Source of the DNA: Bacillota bacterium
GTDB taxonomy: Bacteria > Bacillota > Limnochordia > Darwinibacteriales > Darwinibacteriaceae
DNA length: 5,492 nucleotides
Assembly: GCA_012799535.1 (NCBI GenBank)
Contig: JAAZLB010000189.1
Location: forward strand, 1 to 5,492
Reading direction: 5' to 3'
This document shows, piece by piece, positions 1-5,492 of this stretch. Under the pieces are notes generated by a model. The model saw only the letters and a list, made by a program, of their open reading frames with translations, was not told where the DNA came from and made no database searches. Every line of letters starts with the position of its first letter. Position 1 is the first letter of the stretch. The translations under genes and the position numbers were made by a program.

Positions 1-69
1 AGTGGCAAGGGAAGCGAGCAAATTATGTTCGATGCGAAAGAACTTTTTGAAGATGAGGTGCTAGCATGA
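1..69 (+). CDS. C-terminal end of an upstream oxidoreductase, probably glycerol-3-phosphate dehydrogenase (partial)
   Basis: An open frame runs from the first base of the window to a TGA at 67-69 and encodes the last 22 residues of a protein (starts SGKGSEQIM, ends FEDEVLA). The stop overlaps the ATG of the next gene in an ATGA arrangement, a hallmark of translationally coupled operon genes, so this is a real coding tail. The fragment carries no diagnostic domain. In Clostridia the gene directly before this flavoprotein/DUF1667 pair is usually a FAD-dependent glycerol-3-phosphate dehydrogenase of the GlpA/GlpO (COG0579) type. The product name is therefore inferred from gene order only. Confidence 0.6.
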   Translation, partial: SGKGSEQIMFDAKELFEDEVLA

Positions 70-1331
70 GGCAATTACAGTTTGATGTGGCAGTAATTGG
101 TGGGGGCCCAGCTGGTTTAGCAGCCGCTTTAGCCGCCCGTCGTGAAGGCGCTGCTAAAGTGGTGATTATTGAGCGGAACAATGAGCTTGGTGGTATCTTA
201 CAACAGTGTATTCACCATGGCTTTGGCTTACATCGTTTCAAAGCGGAACTAACTGGTCCTGAATACGCCCAGCGCTTTATCAACGAGGTCAAAGAATCGG
301 ATATTGAAGTAATGCTGGAAACCATGGTTTTGGAAGTAACCGATGATAAGAAGATTTATGCGGTTAACAGCAAGGTAGGTATGGTGGAGATTGCTGCCCA
401 AGCAGTGGTTTTAGCCATGGGTTGTCGAGAAAGGACCAGGGGTGCCTTAAGAATTCCTGGTAGTCGTCCTGCAGGGGTGTATTCTGCTGGCACGGCTCAA
501 CGGTTTGTGAATATTGATGGGTATGTACCTGGTAAGAAAGCGGTTATCCTTGGATCGGGAGATATTGGACTTATTATGGCTCGCCGTTTCACCCTAGAGG
601 GTGCTAAAGTAGAAGCAGTTGTGGAGGTTTTGCCCTATGCTGCAGGACTGACTAGAAACGTGGTCCAATGCCTAGAGGACTTTGATATTCCCCTTTATCT
701 CCAATCTACTGTAGTTCAAGTTCACGGCGATAAGCGGATTGAAGGGGTAACCATTGCTCAGGTAGATGAAAAGTGGAATCCAGTTCCAGGAACAGAAAAA
801 TATATTGAATGTGACACTTTGCTCCTTTCAGTGGGTCTAGTTCCTGAAAACGAGCTTTCTACCCAGGCGGGTGTTGCTATTGATCCCATTACTAACGGAC
901 CAATTGTGAATGAATCTATGATGACCAATATTCCAGGTATTTTTGCCTGCGGTAACGTGCTCCATGTACATGATTTAGTAGATAATGTCTCTAAGGAGGC
1001 GGAGCGGGCAGGGGAATTTGCCGGTCGTTATGTAACTGGTCAAGGCGGGCAGGTTTCTAAGCGTATTAAGGTAGTAGCAGGAGAAAACATTCGTTACGTG
1101 GTACCTCACGAAGTCTCCACAACTGAACCGGTAGAATTCTTCATGCGGGTCCAAAGACCTGATGAGAATGTAACTTTAGATGTGGGTGGTCTTCGCTCGC
1201 AGCGTAAACAGACTGTTCGTCCTAGCGAAATGTTAAATATTACTATCACCCCAGAACAATTGCAATCTTTAGAAGGGGACACCCTCACTATTCAAATTGT
1301 TTCTCAAAAGGAGGCTGCGGCTCGTGGTTAA
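66..1331 (+). CDS. NAD(P)/FAD-dependent oxidoreductase of a glycerol-3-phosphate dehydrogenase cluster
   Basis: This is a cytosolic flavoprotein of the pyridine nucleotide-disulfide oxidoreductase superfamily (COG0446 type), 421 residues. An N-terminal Rossmann FAD site is seen at residues 8-36 (VAVIGGGPAGLAAA, ending in ER). A second dinucleotide fold sits at about 158-185 (VILGSGDIGLIMARR), expected to bind NAD(P)H. The C-terminal FAD-contact motif is at 290-316 (PGIFACGNVLHVHD). A beta-rich tail follows at about 335-421. There is no CX4C redox disulfide, so it is not a thioredoxin-reductase-like disulfide enzyme. The ATG overlaps the previous stop, and GAGGTG at 55-60 lies 5 bases upstream, which supports the start. 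The DUF1667 gene downstream overlaps its end by 8 bases. The gene order suggests it transfers electrons between NAD(H) and the neighbouring dehydrogenase or iron-sulfur protein. The family assignment is secure; the exact electron partners are inferred. Confidence 0.9.
   Translation: MRQLQFDVAVIGGGPAGLAAALAARREGAAKVVIIERNNELGGILQQCIHHGFGLHRFKAELTGPEYAQRFINEVKESDIEVMLETMVLEVTDDKKIYAVNSKVGMVEIAAQAVVLAMGCRERTRGALRIPGSRPAGVYSAGTAQRFVNIDGYVPGKKAVILGSGDIGLIMARRFTLEGAKVEAVVEVLPYAAGLTRNVVQCLEDFDIPLYLQSTVVQVHGDKRIEGVTIAQVDEKWNPVPGTEKYIECDTLLLSVGLVPENELSTQAGVAIDPITNGPIVNESMMTNIPGIFACGNVLHVHDLVDNVSKEAERAGEFAGRYVTGQGGQVSKRIKVVAGENIRYVVPHEVSTTEPVEFFMRVQRPDENVTLDVGGLRSQRKQTVRPSEMLNITITPEQLQSLEGDTLTIQIVSQKEAAARG
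1306..1314 (+). promoter_or_regulatory. Ribosome binding site fixing the DUF1667 gene start
   Basis: AAAAGGAGG lies inside the 3' end of the upstream flavoprotein gene, 9 bases before a GTG at 1324. It is a near-perfect Shine-Dalgarno sequence. It selects the GTG over an in-frame TTG at 1297, which lies upstream of this site and would put the Shine-Dalgarno inside the coding region. Confidence 0.85.
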
Positions 1332-1680
1332 ACATATTACTTGTACCGTTTGTCCTTTAAGTTGTGATGTAGTTTTAGAGCTTGGGGAAAACGATGAAAT
1401 TCTTAACTTGACCGGAAACAAATGTGCCCGGGGCAAGAATTATGCCACTAAGGAGCATACTGCTCCTGAACGCACCCTCACAACCATTGTGAAGGCTCGC
1501 GGTGGAATTCATCCCCTTTTACCTGTCCGAACCAATCAGCCCATCCCTAAGGGTATGCTAAAAGAGGGTATGCTGGCCACTTCTAAAATTGTAGTGGATG
1601 CTCCTGTGACCATGGGTGATGTCATTGTAGAAAACTTCTTAAACCTTGGTGTGGATTTAGTAGCATCTAGGGATTTATAA
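1324..1680 (+). CDS. DUF1667 domain-containing putative iron-sulfur protein
   Basis: A small protein of 118 residues from the GTG at 1324, matching the DUF1667 (COG3862) family in size, gene context and N-terminal pattern. It starts MVKHITCTVCPLSC and has cysteines at positions 7, 10, 14 and 34 (CX2CX3CX19C, the last in NKCARGKNYA). This spacing resembles the N-terminal [4Fe-4S] site of molybdopterin oxidoreductases, so cluster binding is likely though not demonstrated here. The rest (VRTNQPIPKG, then MGDVIVENFLNLGVDLVASRDL) has no recognised catalytic motif, no signal peptide and no membrane segment. The gene overlaps the flavoprotein gene by 8 bases and ends the operon just before a terminator. 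It probably serves as an electron-transfer subunit or adaptor of the glycerol-3-phosphate dehydrogenase system. That role is inferred from gene order. Confidence 0.88.
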   Translation: MVKHITCTVCPLSCDVVLELGENDEILNLTGNKCARGKNYATKEHTAPERTLTTIVKARGGIHPLLPVRTNQPIPKGMLKEGMLATSKIVVDAPVTMGDVIVENFLNLGVDLVASRDL

Positions 1681-1695
1681 AACGAAGGTGATCAA

Positions 1696-1731
1696 GAAAG
1701 GCCTCTTGGTGTTATAATCAAGGGGCCTTTT
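1696..1731 (+). terminator. Rho-independent terminator of the glp-type operon
   Basis: An inverted repeat of about 13 pairs (AAAGGCCTCTTGG at 1697-1709 with TCAAGGGGCCTTT at 1718-1730, two G-U wobbles) encloses an 8-base loop and runs into a TTTT on the + strand. It begins 16 bases after the DUF1667 stop. Read on the - strand the stem is followed only by TTTC, so it may also stop the converging chemotaxis gene, but less efficiently. Confidence 0.85.
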
Positions 1732-1751
1732 CCATCGCTAAACAGTTTAGT

Positions 1752-3773
1752 TTACTTTCCGAAATTAGCGATAATGTCTTGAAGTTGTTGGGCTAGTTCC
1801 GCTAAGTTTTGGGCTGCGGCAGCAGTTTCTTCGGTACCGGCAGCGGTTTGTTCCGTAATCTTACTGATTGATTCAAAGAGGGCGACTGCTTCTTTGGTTC
1901 GAGCAGTTTGGTCCACAGAATCCTGAGCGATCGCCGCCACTAAGGCTGTACTAGCTTCAGTAGCCTCGGTAATTTCCTGTAAAGCTTGAGCCACATCTAA
2001 AACTTGTTTTTCTCCGTCTTCCACACTGTGAATTGATTGAAGTGCATCGCTTTGAATACGTTTTAGCACTACCTCAATTTCTGCTGTAGCTGCTTGGGAA
2101 CGTTCCGCTAGTTGTCGGACTTCCTGAGCCACAACTGCAAAGCCCCGTCCTTGCTCACCGGCTCGAGCTGCCTCAATGGCCGCATTGAGGGCGAGAAGGT
2201 TGGTCTGTTCTGCAATGTCTTGAATTAAGCTTAGGATCTGGGCAATCTCTCTTGTTTGTTCCCCTAGGCCATCTACTGCGGTCTTGATTTCTGCCATTCC
2301 CTCCACCGCTGCCTGAGCCTGGTTTTGTCCATGGGCCGCGGAGCGGGAAGCTTCGTTAGCGAGGCGAACCGCTTCATTCGCCCGGTTATCAATGCCGATC
2401 ATGGCTTCATTCATTTTCTCGATTTGTAGTGTACCACTTTGAATATCCTGAATTTGGTTTTGGGCACCTGCTGCCATCTCTTGCATCCCAGCACTAATTT
2501 CTTGACTAGCGGTGGCCACAGAATTACTTGCAGTTCGCATACGATGTAAAAGCCTGGCCAAATGACTAGTCATGGCGTTAAACGCTTCTGTTAGAGCACC
2601 AGTTTCATCTTGACTCTTATGTTTTGGTCGGTACTGGCGAAGCTCCCCTCTAGCTACACCTTGGGCGTGGTGGGTGAGGGCATTGATGGGGGCCGCAATA
2701 GTACTAGAAAGGATCAAAGAGACAAGCCCAATGAGGATTACTGCAAGAACCACTACTATATAGCTGACCAGTTTGAGCTGGTTAATTTGGGCCAATGAAT
2801 AATCGGTTGGTTGAGCTAGTCGGATCTCCCAGTCTAAGTTAAAGGGCGAATCTGGTCTCTCCTCTAAAATAGCCTGAGCAGTTACTGCACGCTGACCTGA
2901 GCTCGATTGTCCAAATTCCCCATTAACTGGTAGGTTTATAGGGCTGAAGGCTGTGTGCTCTAAGTAAGTTTTAATGTTAATCCCTGCGGAGCTATTTTCC
3001 GCAACAATGATAGGGAGTCCCCCTTCAAAGATCTGTAATTCGCCGTATTCGATTTTACTGAGGATGTCAACGAACTCTGTTTCGATAAAGGAGAGAGGAA
3101 CTAGACCCCTTAACACACCAGCTGGACGCCTAGTAGTGCTCCGATTAATCACAGTGGCAATAATGATCCCTGGTTCTTCAAGACCTGGCAATTCTTGAAG
3201 ACTACTAATATAGGCTCCATTTTCCATAGTCTTAATAAACCATTCTTCCTGCTCATGAATAAAACGATCAGGCCGTTGGGTGGCAGCTAGGGTCATCCCA
3301 TCTAAGGTGGTCACAATGAGCTCTACAAAACCTTCGAAATCTGTGACAGTGGTTTGCAAGAAGGCCTGGGTGCGAGTATTACCTTCAAGATTTCTCGTTT
3401 CGCTCATGATTTGTTCCATCTCTGCAATGGATTTATCTTCAAGTCCTAGTTCCCTAATTTTGTTAGTAGGTCTCAGTACGGCTAATTGCTCTACAGAGGG
3501 GTTGACTGATAACACTAAAAGCTCATTGGTGAGCCTATTGATACAATTAGTCAAACTTACGGACAATCTCTGTGCTTGGTCATCGAGGTTGCTAGCTACC
3601 AAGTCAACGATAACTTGCTGAGAACGGTTGATTATTACTCCAGCTAAGATCAAAAGGGGGATCAGAGCTACAGTAACAACTACAACAGTGAGTTTGGCCC
3701 GGAGGTTGAGGCTTAATCTAAATGAACGACTGGATTTTTTCGTTTTTCGCTCTTTATCGCTAGGCTTAGTCAT
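1752..3773 (-). CDS. Methyl-accepting chemotaxis protein with Cache-like sensor, HAMP and MCP signalling domains
   Basis: A transmembrane chemoreceptor of 673 residues that relays an extracellular signal to CheA/CheW. A positively charged N-terminus (residues 1-27) leads into membrane segment 1 (about 28-48) and an extracellular region (about 50-333). That region has dCache-like features such as [17 protein letters not shown] near 176-192, but lacks the RxWY amino-acid-binding signature, so the ligand is unknown. Membrane segment 2 is at about 334-357, HAMP at about 358-408, and the long coiled-coil signalling domain at about 415-670. The hairpin tip is canonical ([20 protein letters not shown], 520-539, then [20 protein letters not shown]). 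The C-terminus (NFGK) has no CheR-tether pentapeptide. The ATG at 3773 was chosen because GGGGAG lies 7 bases upstream and the protein then begins with the usual charged N-terminus. The frame stays open a further 54 codons upstream, but that part is not receptor-like. No chemotaxis genes adjoin it. Confidence 0.95.
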   Translation of the reverse strand: MTKPSDKERKTKKSSRSFRLSLNLRAKLTVVVVTVALIPLLILAGVIINRSQQVIVDLVASNLDDQAQRLSVSLTNCINRLTNELLVLSVNPSVEQLAVLRPTNKIRELGLEDKSIAEMEQIMSETRNLEGNTRTQAFLQTTVTDFEGFVELIVTTLDGMTLAATQRPDRFIHEQEEWFIKTMENGAYISSLQELPGLEEPGIIIATVINRSTTRRPAGVLRGLVPLSFIETEFVDILSKIEYGELQIFEGGLPIIVAENSSAGINIKTYLEHTAFSPINLPVNGEFGQSSSGQRAVTAQAILEERPDSPFNLDWEIRLAQPTDYSLAQINQLKLVSYIVVVLAVILIGLVSLILSSTIAAPINALTHHAQGVARGELRQYRPKHKSQDETGALTEAFNAMTSHLARLLHRMRTASNSVATASQEISAGMQEMAAGAQNQIQDIQSGTLQIEKMNEAMIGIDNRANEAVRLANEASRSAAHGQNQAQAAVEGMAEIKTAVDGLGEQTREIAQILSLIQDIAEQTNLLALNAAIEAARAGEQGRGFAVVAQEVRQLAERSQAATAEIEVVLKRIQSDALQSIHSVEDGEKQVLDVAQALQEITEATEASTALVAAIAQDSVDQTARTKEAVALFESISKITEQTAAGTEETAAAAQNLAELAQQLQDIIANFGK

Positions 3774-3780
3774 GAATTCA

Positions 3781-3786
3781 CTCCCC
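3781..3786 (-). promoter_or_regulatory. Ribosome binding site fixing the chemoreceptor start
   Basis: On the - strand GGGGAG is followed by the 7-base spacer TGAATTC and then the ATG at 3773-3771. This supports the 673-residue form over the 727-residue open frame that starts at 3935 and would overlap the divergent peptide promoter and gene start. Confidence 0.8.
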
Positions 3787-3860
3787 ACATTAGGATGATA
3801 TTTATAAATACTAGGTAAGTAGCATATATCCTGCCCATTTAATGTAGAAACGCTCTTATT

Positions 3861-3889
3861 TTGCCATATTGGCCAGTTTGTGGTAAAAT
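3861..3889 (+). promoter_or_regulatory. Sigma-A-type promoter of the SCIFF peptide gene
   Basis: TTGCCA (3861-3866) and TAAAAT (3884-3889) are separated by exactly 17 bases, close to the TTGACA-17-TATAAT consensus. Transcription would begin near 3896, leaving a leader of about 28 bases before the SCIFF GTG. An 11-base inverted repeat, GCCA-TAT-TGGC (3863-3873), overlaps the -35 element and could be an operator. The rest of the 150-base divergent gap (3774-3923) is AT-rich and shows no convincing promoter for the chemoreceptor. Confidence 0.75.
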
Positions 3890-3909
3890 AAAGGGGAAAA
3901 TTATGGTCA

Positions 3910-3914
3910 AAGGA
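3910..3914 (+). promoter_or_regulatory. Ribosome binding site of the SCIFF peptide gene
   Basis: AAGGA (within AAAGGAAGTG) sits 9 bases before the GTG at 3924. An in-frame TGA at 3921-3923 directly precedes this GTG, so no longer form of the peptide is possible in this frame. Confidence 0.75.
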
Positions 3915-3923
3915 AGTGAATGA

Positions 3924-4064
3924 GTGAAGAAGCACATTAAAACCCTAAGTGGAACCGCCCTAAAGAATACCTTACAGACTGGGGGTTGCGGTGAGTGTCA
4001 AACCTCTTGCCAATCTGCATGTAAAACTTCTTGCACCGTGGGAAACCAGGCCTGTGAACAGTAA
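3924..4064 (+). CDS. SCIFF ranthipeptide precursor (six cysteines in forty-five residues)
   Basis: A 46-residue GTG-start gene for the substrate of the adjacent radical SAM maturase. The N-terminal leader begins [10 protein letters not shown], matching the conserved HIKTL start of SCIFF peptides, and runs to a TGG before the first cysteine. The Cys-rich core has exactly six cysteines at 22, 25, 29, 33, 37 and 44, including the family hallmark [23 protein letters not shown] peptides are ribosomally made and modified (ranthipeptide class). In characterised members a cysteine sulfur is joined by a thioether bond to a threonine five residues downstream; the equivalent pair here is Cys33-Thr38. 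There is no signal peptide, and no processing protease or exporter lies in the window. The gene is preceded by its own promoter and followed after 72 bases by the maturase. Family identity is very secure from the sequence and its neighbour; the mature product and role are unknown. Confidence 0.96.
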   Translation: MKKHIKTLSGTALKNTLQTGGCGECQTSCQSACKTSCTVGNQACEQ

Positions 4065-4069
4065 AGTGA

Positions 4070-4112
4070 AGCGTCCCTTATTCAAAGAGGATTTCTTTGA
4101 AAGAGGGATGCT
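4070..4112 (+). promoter_or_regulatory. Intergenic hairpin between SCIFF and maturase genes, candidate attenuator or mRNA stabiliser
   Basis: Bases 4070-4087 pair with 4095-4112 around a 7-base loop (AGGATTT). This makes an 18-position stem with two G-U wobbles and one A-A mismatch (core TTCAAAG/CTTTGAA, base TCCC/GGGA). It starts 6 bases after the SCIFF stop and is followed by CATTTTCC, a weak U-tract. It resembles a leaky intrinsic terminator that would give more precursor than maturase transcript. It could instead be a 3' stabiliser or a processing site. The structure is read by eye; its function is inferred. Confidence 0.65.
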
Positions 4113-4136
4113 CATTTTCCATAGAGGTGAATTTAA

Positions 4137-5492
4137 GTGTTAGATAAAAGTTGTGTCCATAGTTTTTCCCAAAATGATCTGCACCTGGTGGTGGATGGTA
4201 ACTCAGGAGCAGTGCATGTGGTAGATGAAAAGGCCCTGGAGGTAATTCAAACTATCTTAAACAACGAGGATTTGCACACCAGGGAGGATATCTGGGCATT
4301 TTTTCAGGATCCGGAGCTCAAAGAAGTGGTGGACGAAGTTTTGGATCTGATCAAAGAAGGCTTGCTTTTTAGCCCGGATATCACTGAGACTCCGCCCCGG
4401 CCAGATTCTGTTGTGAAGGCTCTTTGTTTGAATGTGGCCCACGATTGCAACTTACGTTGTGATTATTGTTTTGCTTCTACAGGGGATTTTGGTGGGGATC
4501 GGGAATTGATGTCCCTAGAAGTAGCTAAGCAAGCAGTTGATCTTCTAATTCAAGGCTCCGGTCATCGAAAACAGTTGGAAATTGACTTTTTCGGTGGGGA
4601 ACCATTACTAAACTGGGATGTAGTGAAGGAAACCGTTCTCTATGGTAACAAACAGGCGGAAAAACATGGCAAAGTGTTTCGCTTTACCATAACTACCAAT
4701 GGATTTGGGCTTAAGCCTGACATTGAAGAGTTCATCAATGAACATATGTATAATGTAGTCTTGAGCATTGATGGGCGCCCGGAAGTTAATGATCGGGTTA
4801 GAAGGACTATTTCTCAAAAGGGTTCTGTTTACGAAATAATAGTGCCGAAGTTCAAGCGTTTAGTTGATGGTCGGCAAGGCAAGAGCTACTTTGTGCGGGG
4901 AACATTCACTGGGCATAATTTAGATTTTGCTTCAGATGTGATCCATTTAAGTGACCTAGGCTTCGATCAAATCTCCATGGAACCAGTGGTTGCAGATCCC
5001 CGGGAGGAGTATGCTTTGACTGAAGAAAATTTACCAAAAATCCTTAAGGAGTATGAACGGCTAGCCGATATATATCTCGAACATTACAATTCGGAACAAA
5101 GTTTTGAGTTTTTCCATTTCAATGTAGAGTTGAAAAAGGGACCTTGTCTGTATAAAAGACTGTCCGGTTGTGGAGCTGGCTATGAATACTTAGCGGTCTC
5201 TCCCACCGGGGAACTTTACCCCTGCCATCAGTTTGTGGGTCAAGAAGAATTCGTTTTAGGCACAGTGTGGACAGGTGTGAAAAACCAGGAGTTACCAAAT
5301 ACTTTTAAGGATAGTCATGTGTTGAATAAGCCTGCTTGTTCCGTTTGCTGGGCTAAATATTACTGTAGTGGTGGCTGTCATAAAAATAATTTGGAATATG
5401 CAGGAAATTTACTACGACCTCACGAATTAAGTTGTCTCATGGAAAAAAAGCGCCTCGAATGCGCGTTTTATATCCAAGCTAGTTTAGCTTAA
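4137..5492 (+). CDS. Thioether cross-link-forming SCIFF peptide maturase (radical SAM/SPASM)
   Basis: A cytosolic radical S-adenosylmethionine enzyme of 451 residues, the usual SCIFF maturase length, that forms Cys-to-Thr thioether crosslinks in the SCIFF precursor. Residues 1 to about 85 (FSQNDLHLVVDGNSGAVHVV to EGLLFSP) form the winged-helix-like peptide recognition region expected to grip the leader. The radical SAM domain follows, with the CX3CX2C cluster motif CNLRCDYC (Cys104, 108, 111), the SAM-contacting FFGGEP at 151-156, and TTNG and SIDG strands at about 186 and 210. The C-terminal SPASM domain has Cys337, 345 and 363 (GX4C at 358-363), then CX2CX5CX3C at 401-414, and Cys433. That gives eight candidate ligands for two auxiliary [4Fe-4S] clusters. 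The GTG start is supported by AGAGGTGA at 4123-4130, 6 bases upstream. It lies downstream of the SCIFF gene on the same strand, probably co-transcribed through the hairpin. The TAA is the final codon of the window, so the gene is complete. Confidence 0.96.
   Translation: MLDKSCVHSFSQNDLHLVVDGNSGAVHVVDEKALEVIQTILNNEDLHTREDIWAFFQDPELKEVVDEVLDLIKEGLLFSPDITETPPRPDSVVKALCLNVAHDCNLRCDYCFASTGDFGGDRELMSLEVAKQAVDLLIQGSGHRKQLEIDFFGGEPLLNWDVVKETVLYGNKQAEKHGKVFRFTITTNGFGLKPDIEEFINEHMYNVVLSIDGRPEVNDRVRRTISQKGSVYEIIVPKFKRLVDGRQGKSYFVRGTFTGHNLDFASDVIHLSDLGFDQISMEPVVADPREEYALTEENLPKILKEYERLADIYLEHYNSEQSFEFFHFNVELKKGPCLYKRLSGCGAGYEYLAVSPTGELYPCHQFVGQEEFVLGTVWTGVKNQELPNTFKDSHVLNKPACSVCWAKYYCSGGCHKNNLEYAGNLLRPHELSCLMEKKRLECAFYIQASLA

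Noticed and set aside
1297..1323. TTG start giving a longer DUF1667 protein
   Set aside because: The strong AAAAGGAGG at 1306-1314 lies downstream of it and points to GTG 1324; the extra residues (FLKRRLRLV) precede the conserved family start.
1738..1750. Perfect palindrome CTAAAC-A-GTTTAG just past the chemoreceptor stop
   Set aside because: The one-base centre cannot form a normal hairpin loop, there is no U-tract, and an operator at a 3' end is unlikely.
2610..3621. Several + strand open frames of 60-113 codons inside the chemoreceptor
   Set aside because: They are antisense shadows of a gene with clear protein-family signatures and lack domain-like sequence.
3801..3830. TATAAA, TAGTAT and GATATA on the - strand as -10 boxes for the chemoreceptor, or a sigma-D motility promoter
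   Set aside because: None has a recognisable -35 at 16-18 bases, and no TAAA-N15-GCCGATAT match was found; the region is simply AT-rich.
3903..3923. Six-codon mini-ORF (ATG to TGA) in frame and abutting the SCIFF GTG, with AAAGGGG upstream
   Set aside because: The predicted transcription start near 3896 would remove or truncate its ribosome site, and such a tiny frame arises easily by chance.
3774..3935. 54-codon upstream extension of the chemoreceptor frame on the - strand
   Set aside because: It has no good Shine-Dalgarno at its first ATG, is rich in Trp/Tyr/Pro/His unlike a receptor N-terminus, and overlaps the divergent SCIFF promoter and gene start. The ATG at 3773 has a strong ribosome site.
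1..5492. CRISPR array, tRNA/rRNA genes, insertion sequence or direct repeats
   Set aside because: No spaced repeats, no tRNA-like cloverleaf, no rRNA segments and no transposase-like protein were seen.

Overview
The window comes from a moderate-GC Gram-positive bacterium, most likely a member of the Clostridia (Bacillota). The reasons are strong Shine-Dalgarno sites, frequent GTG starts, a clostridial-style glycerol-3-phosphate dehydrogenase cluster with a DUF1667 protein, and a SCIFF peptide with its radical SAM maturase, a pair characteristic of Clostridia. The genus cannot be determined from this stretch.

Left part (1-1731, + strand): the tail of an operon. The last 22 codons of an upstream gene (probably a GlpA/GlpO-like FAD-dependent glycerol-3-phosphate dehydrogenase, inferred from gene order) overlap by ATGA with a complete NAD(P)/FAD-dependent oxidoreductase. 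That gene overlaps by 8 bases with a small DUF1667 protein carrying a four-cysteine iron-sulfur-type motif. A good intrinsic terminator closes the operon. The three products may form a flavin/iron-sulfur electron-transfer module for glycerol-3-phosphate oxidation.

Middle (1752-3773, - strand): a full-length methyl-accepting chemotaxis protein with two membrane segments, a Cache-like extracellular sensor, HAMP and a canonical signalling domain. It converges on the glp-type operon and diverges from the peptide cluster.

Right part (3861-5492, + strand): the most interesting region. A near-consensus sigma-A promoter drives a 46-residue GTG-start gene, easily missed by gene callers, for a SCIFF (six cysteines in forty-five residues) ranthipeptide precursor. 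A long hairpin in the intergenic gap is followed by the SCIFF maturase, a radical SAM/SPASM enzyme with an N-terminal peptide-recognition domain. Together they should make a thioether-crosslinked Cys-rich peptide whose biological role is, to my knowledge, unresolved. The maturase stop codon is the last triplet of the window, so any downstream processing or export gene is out of view.
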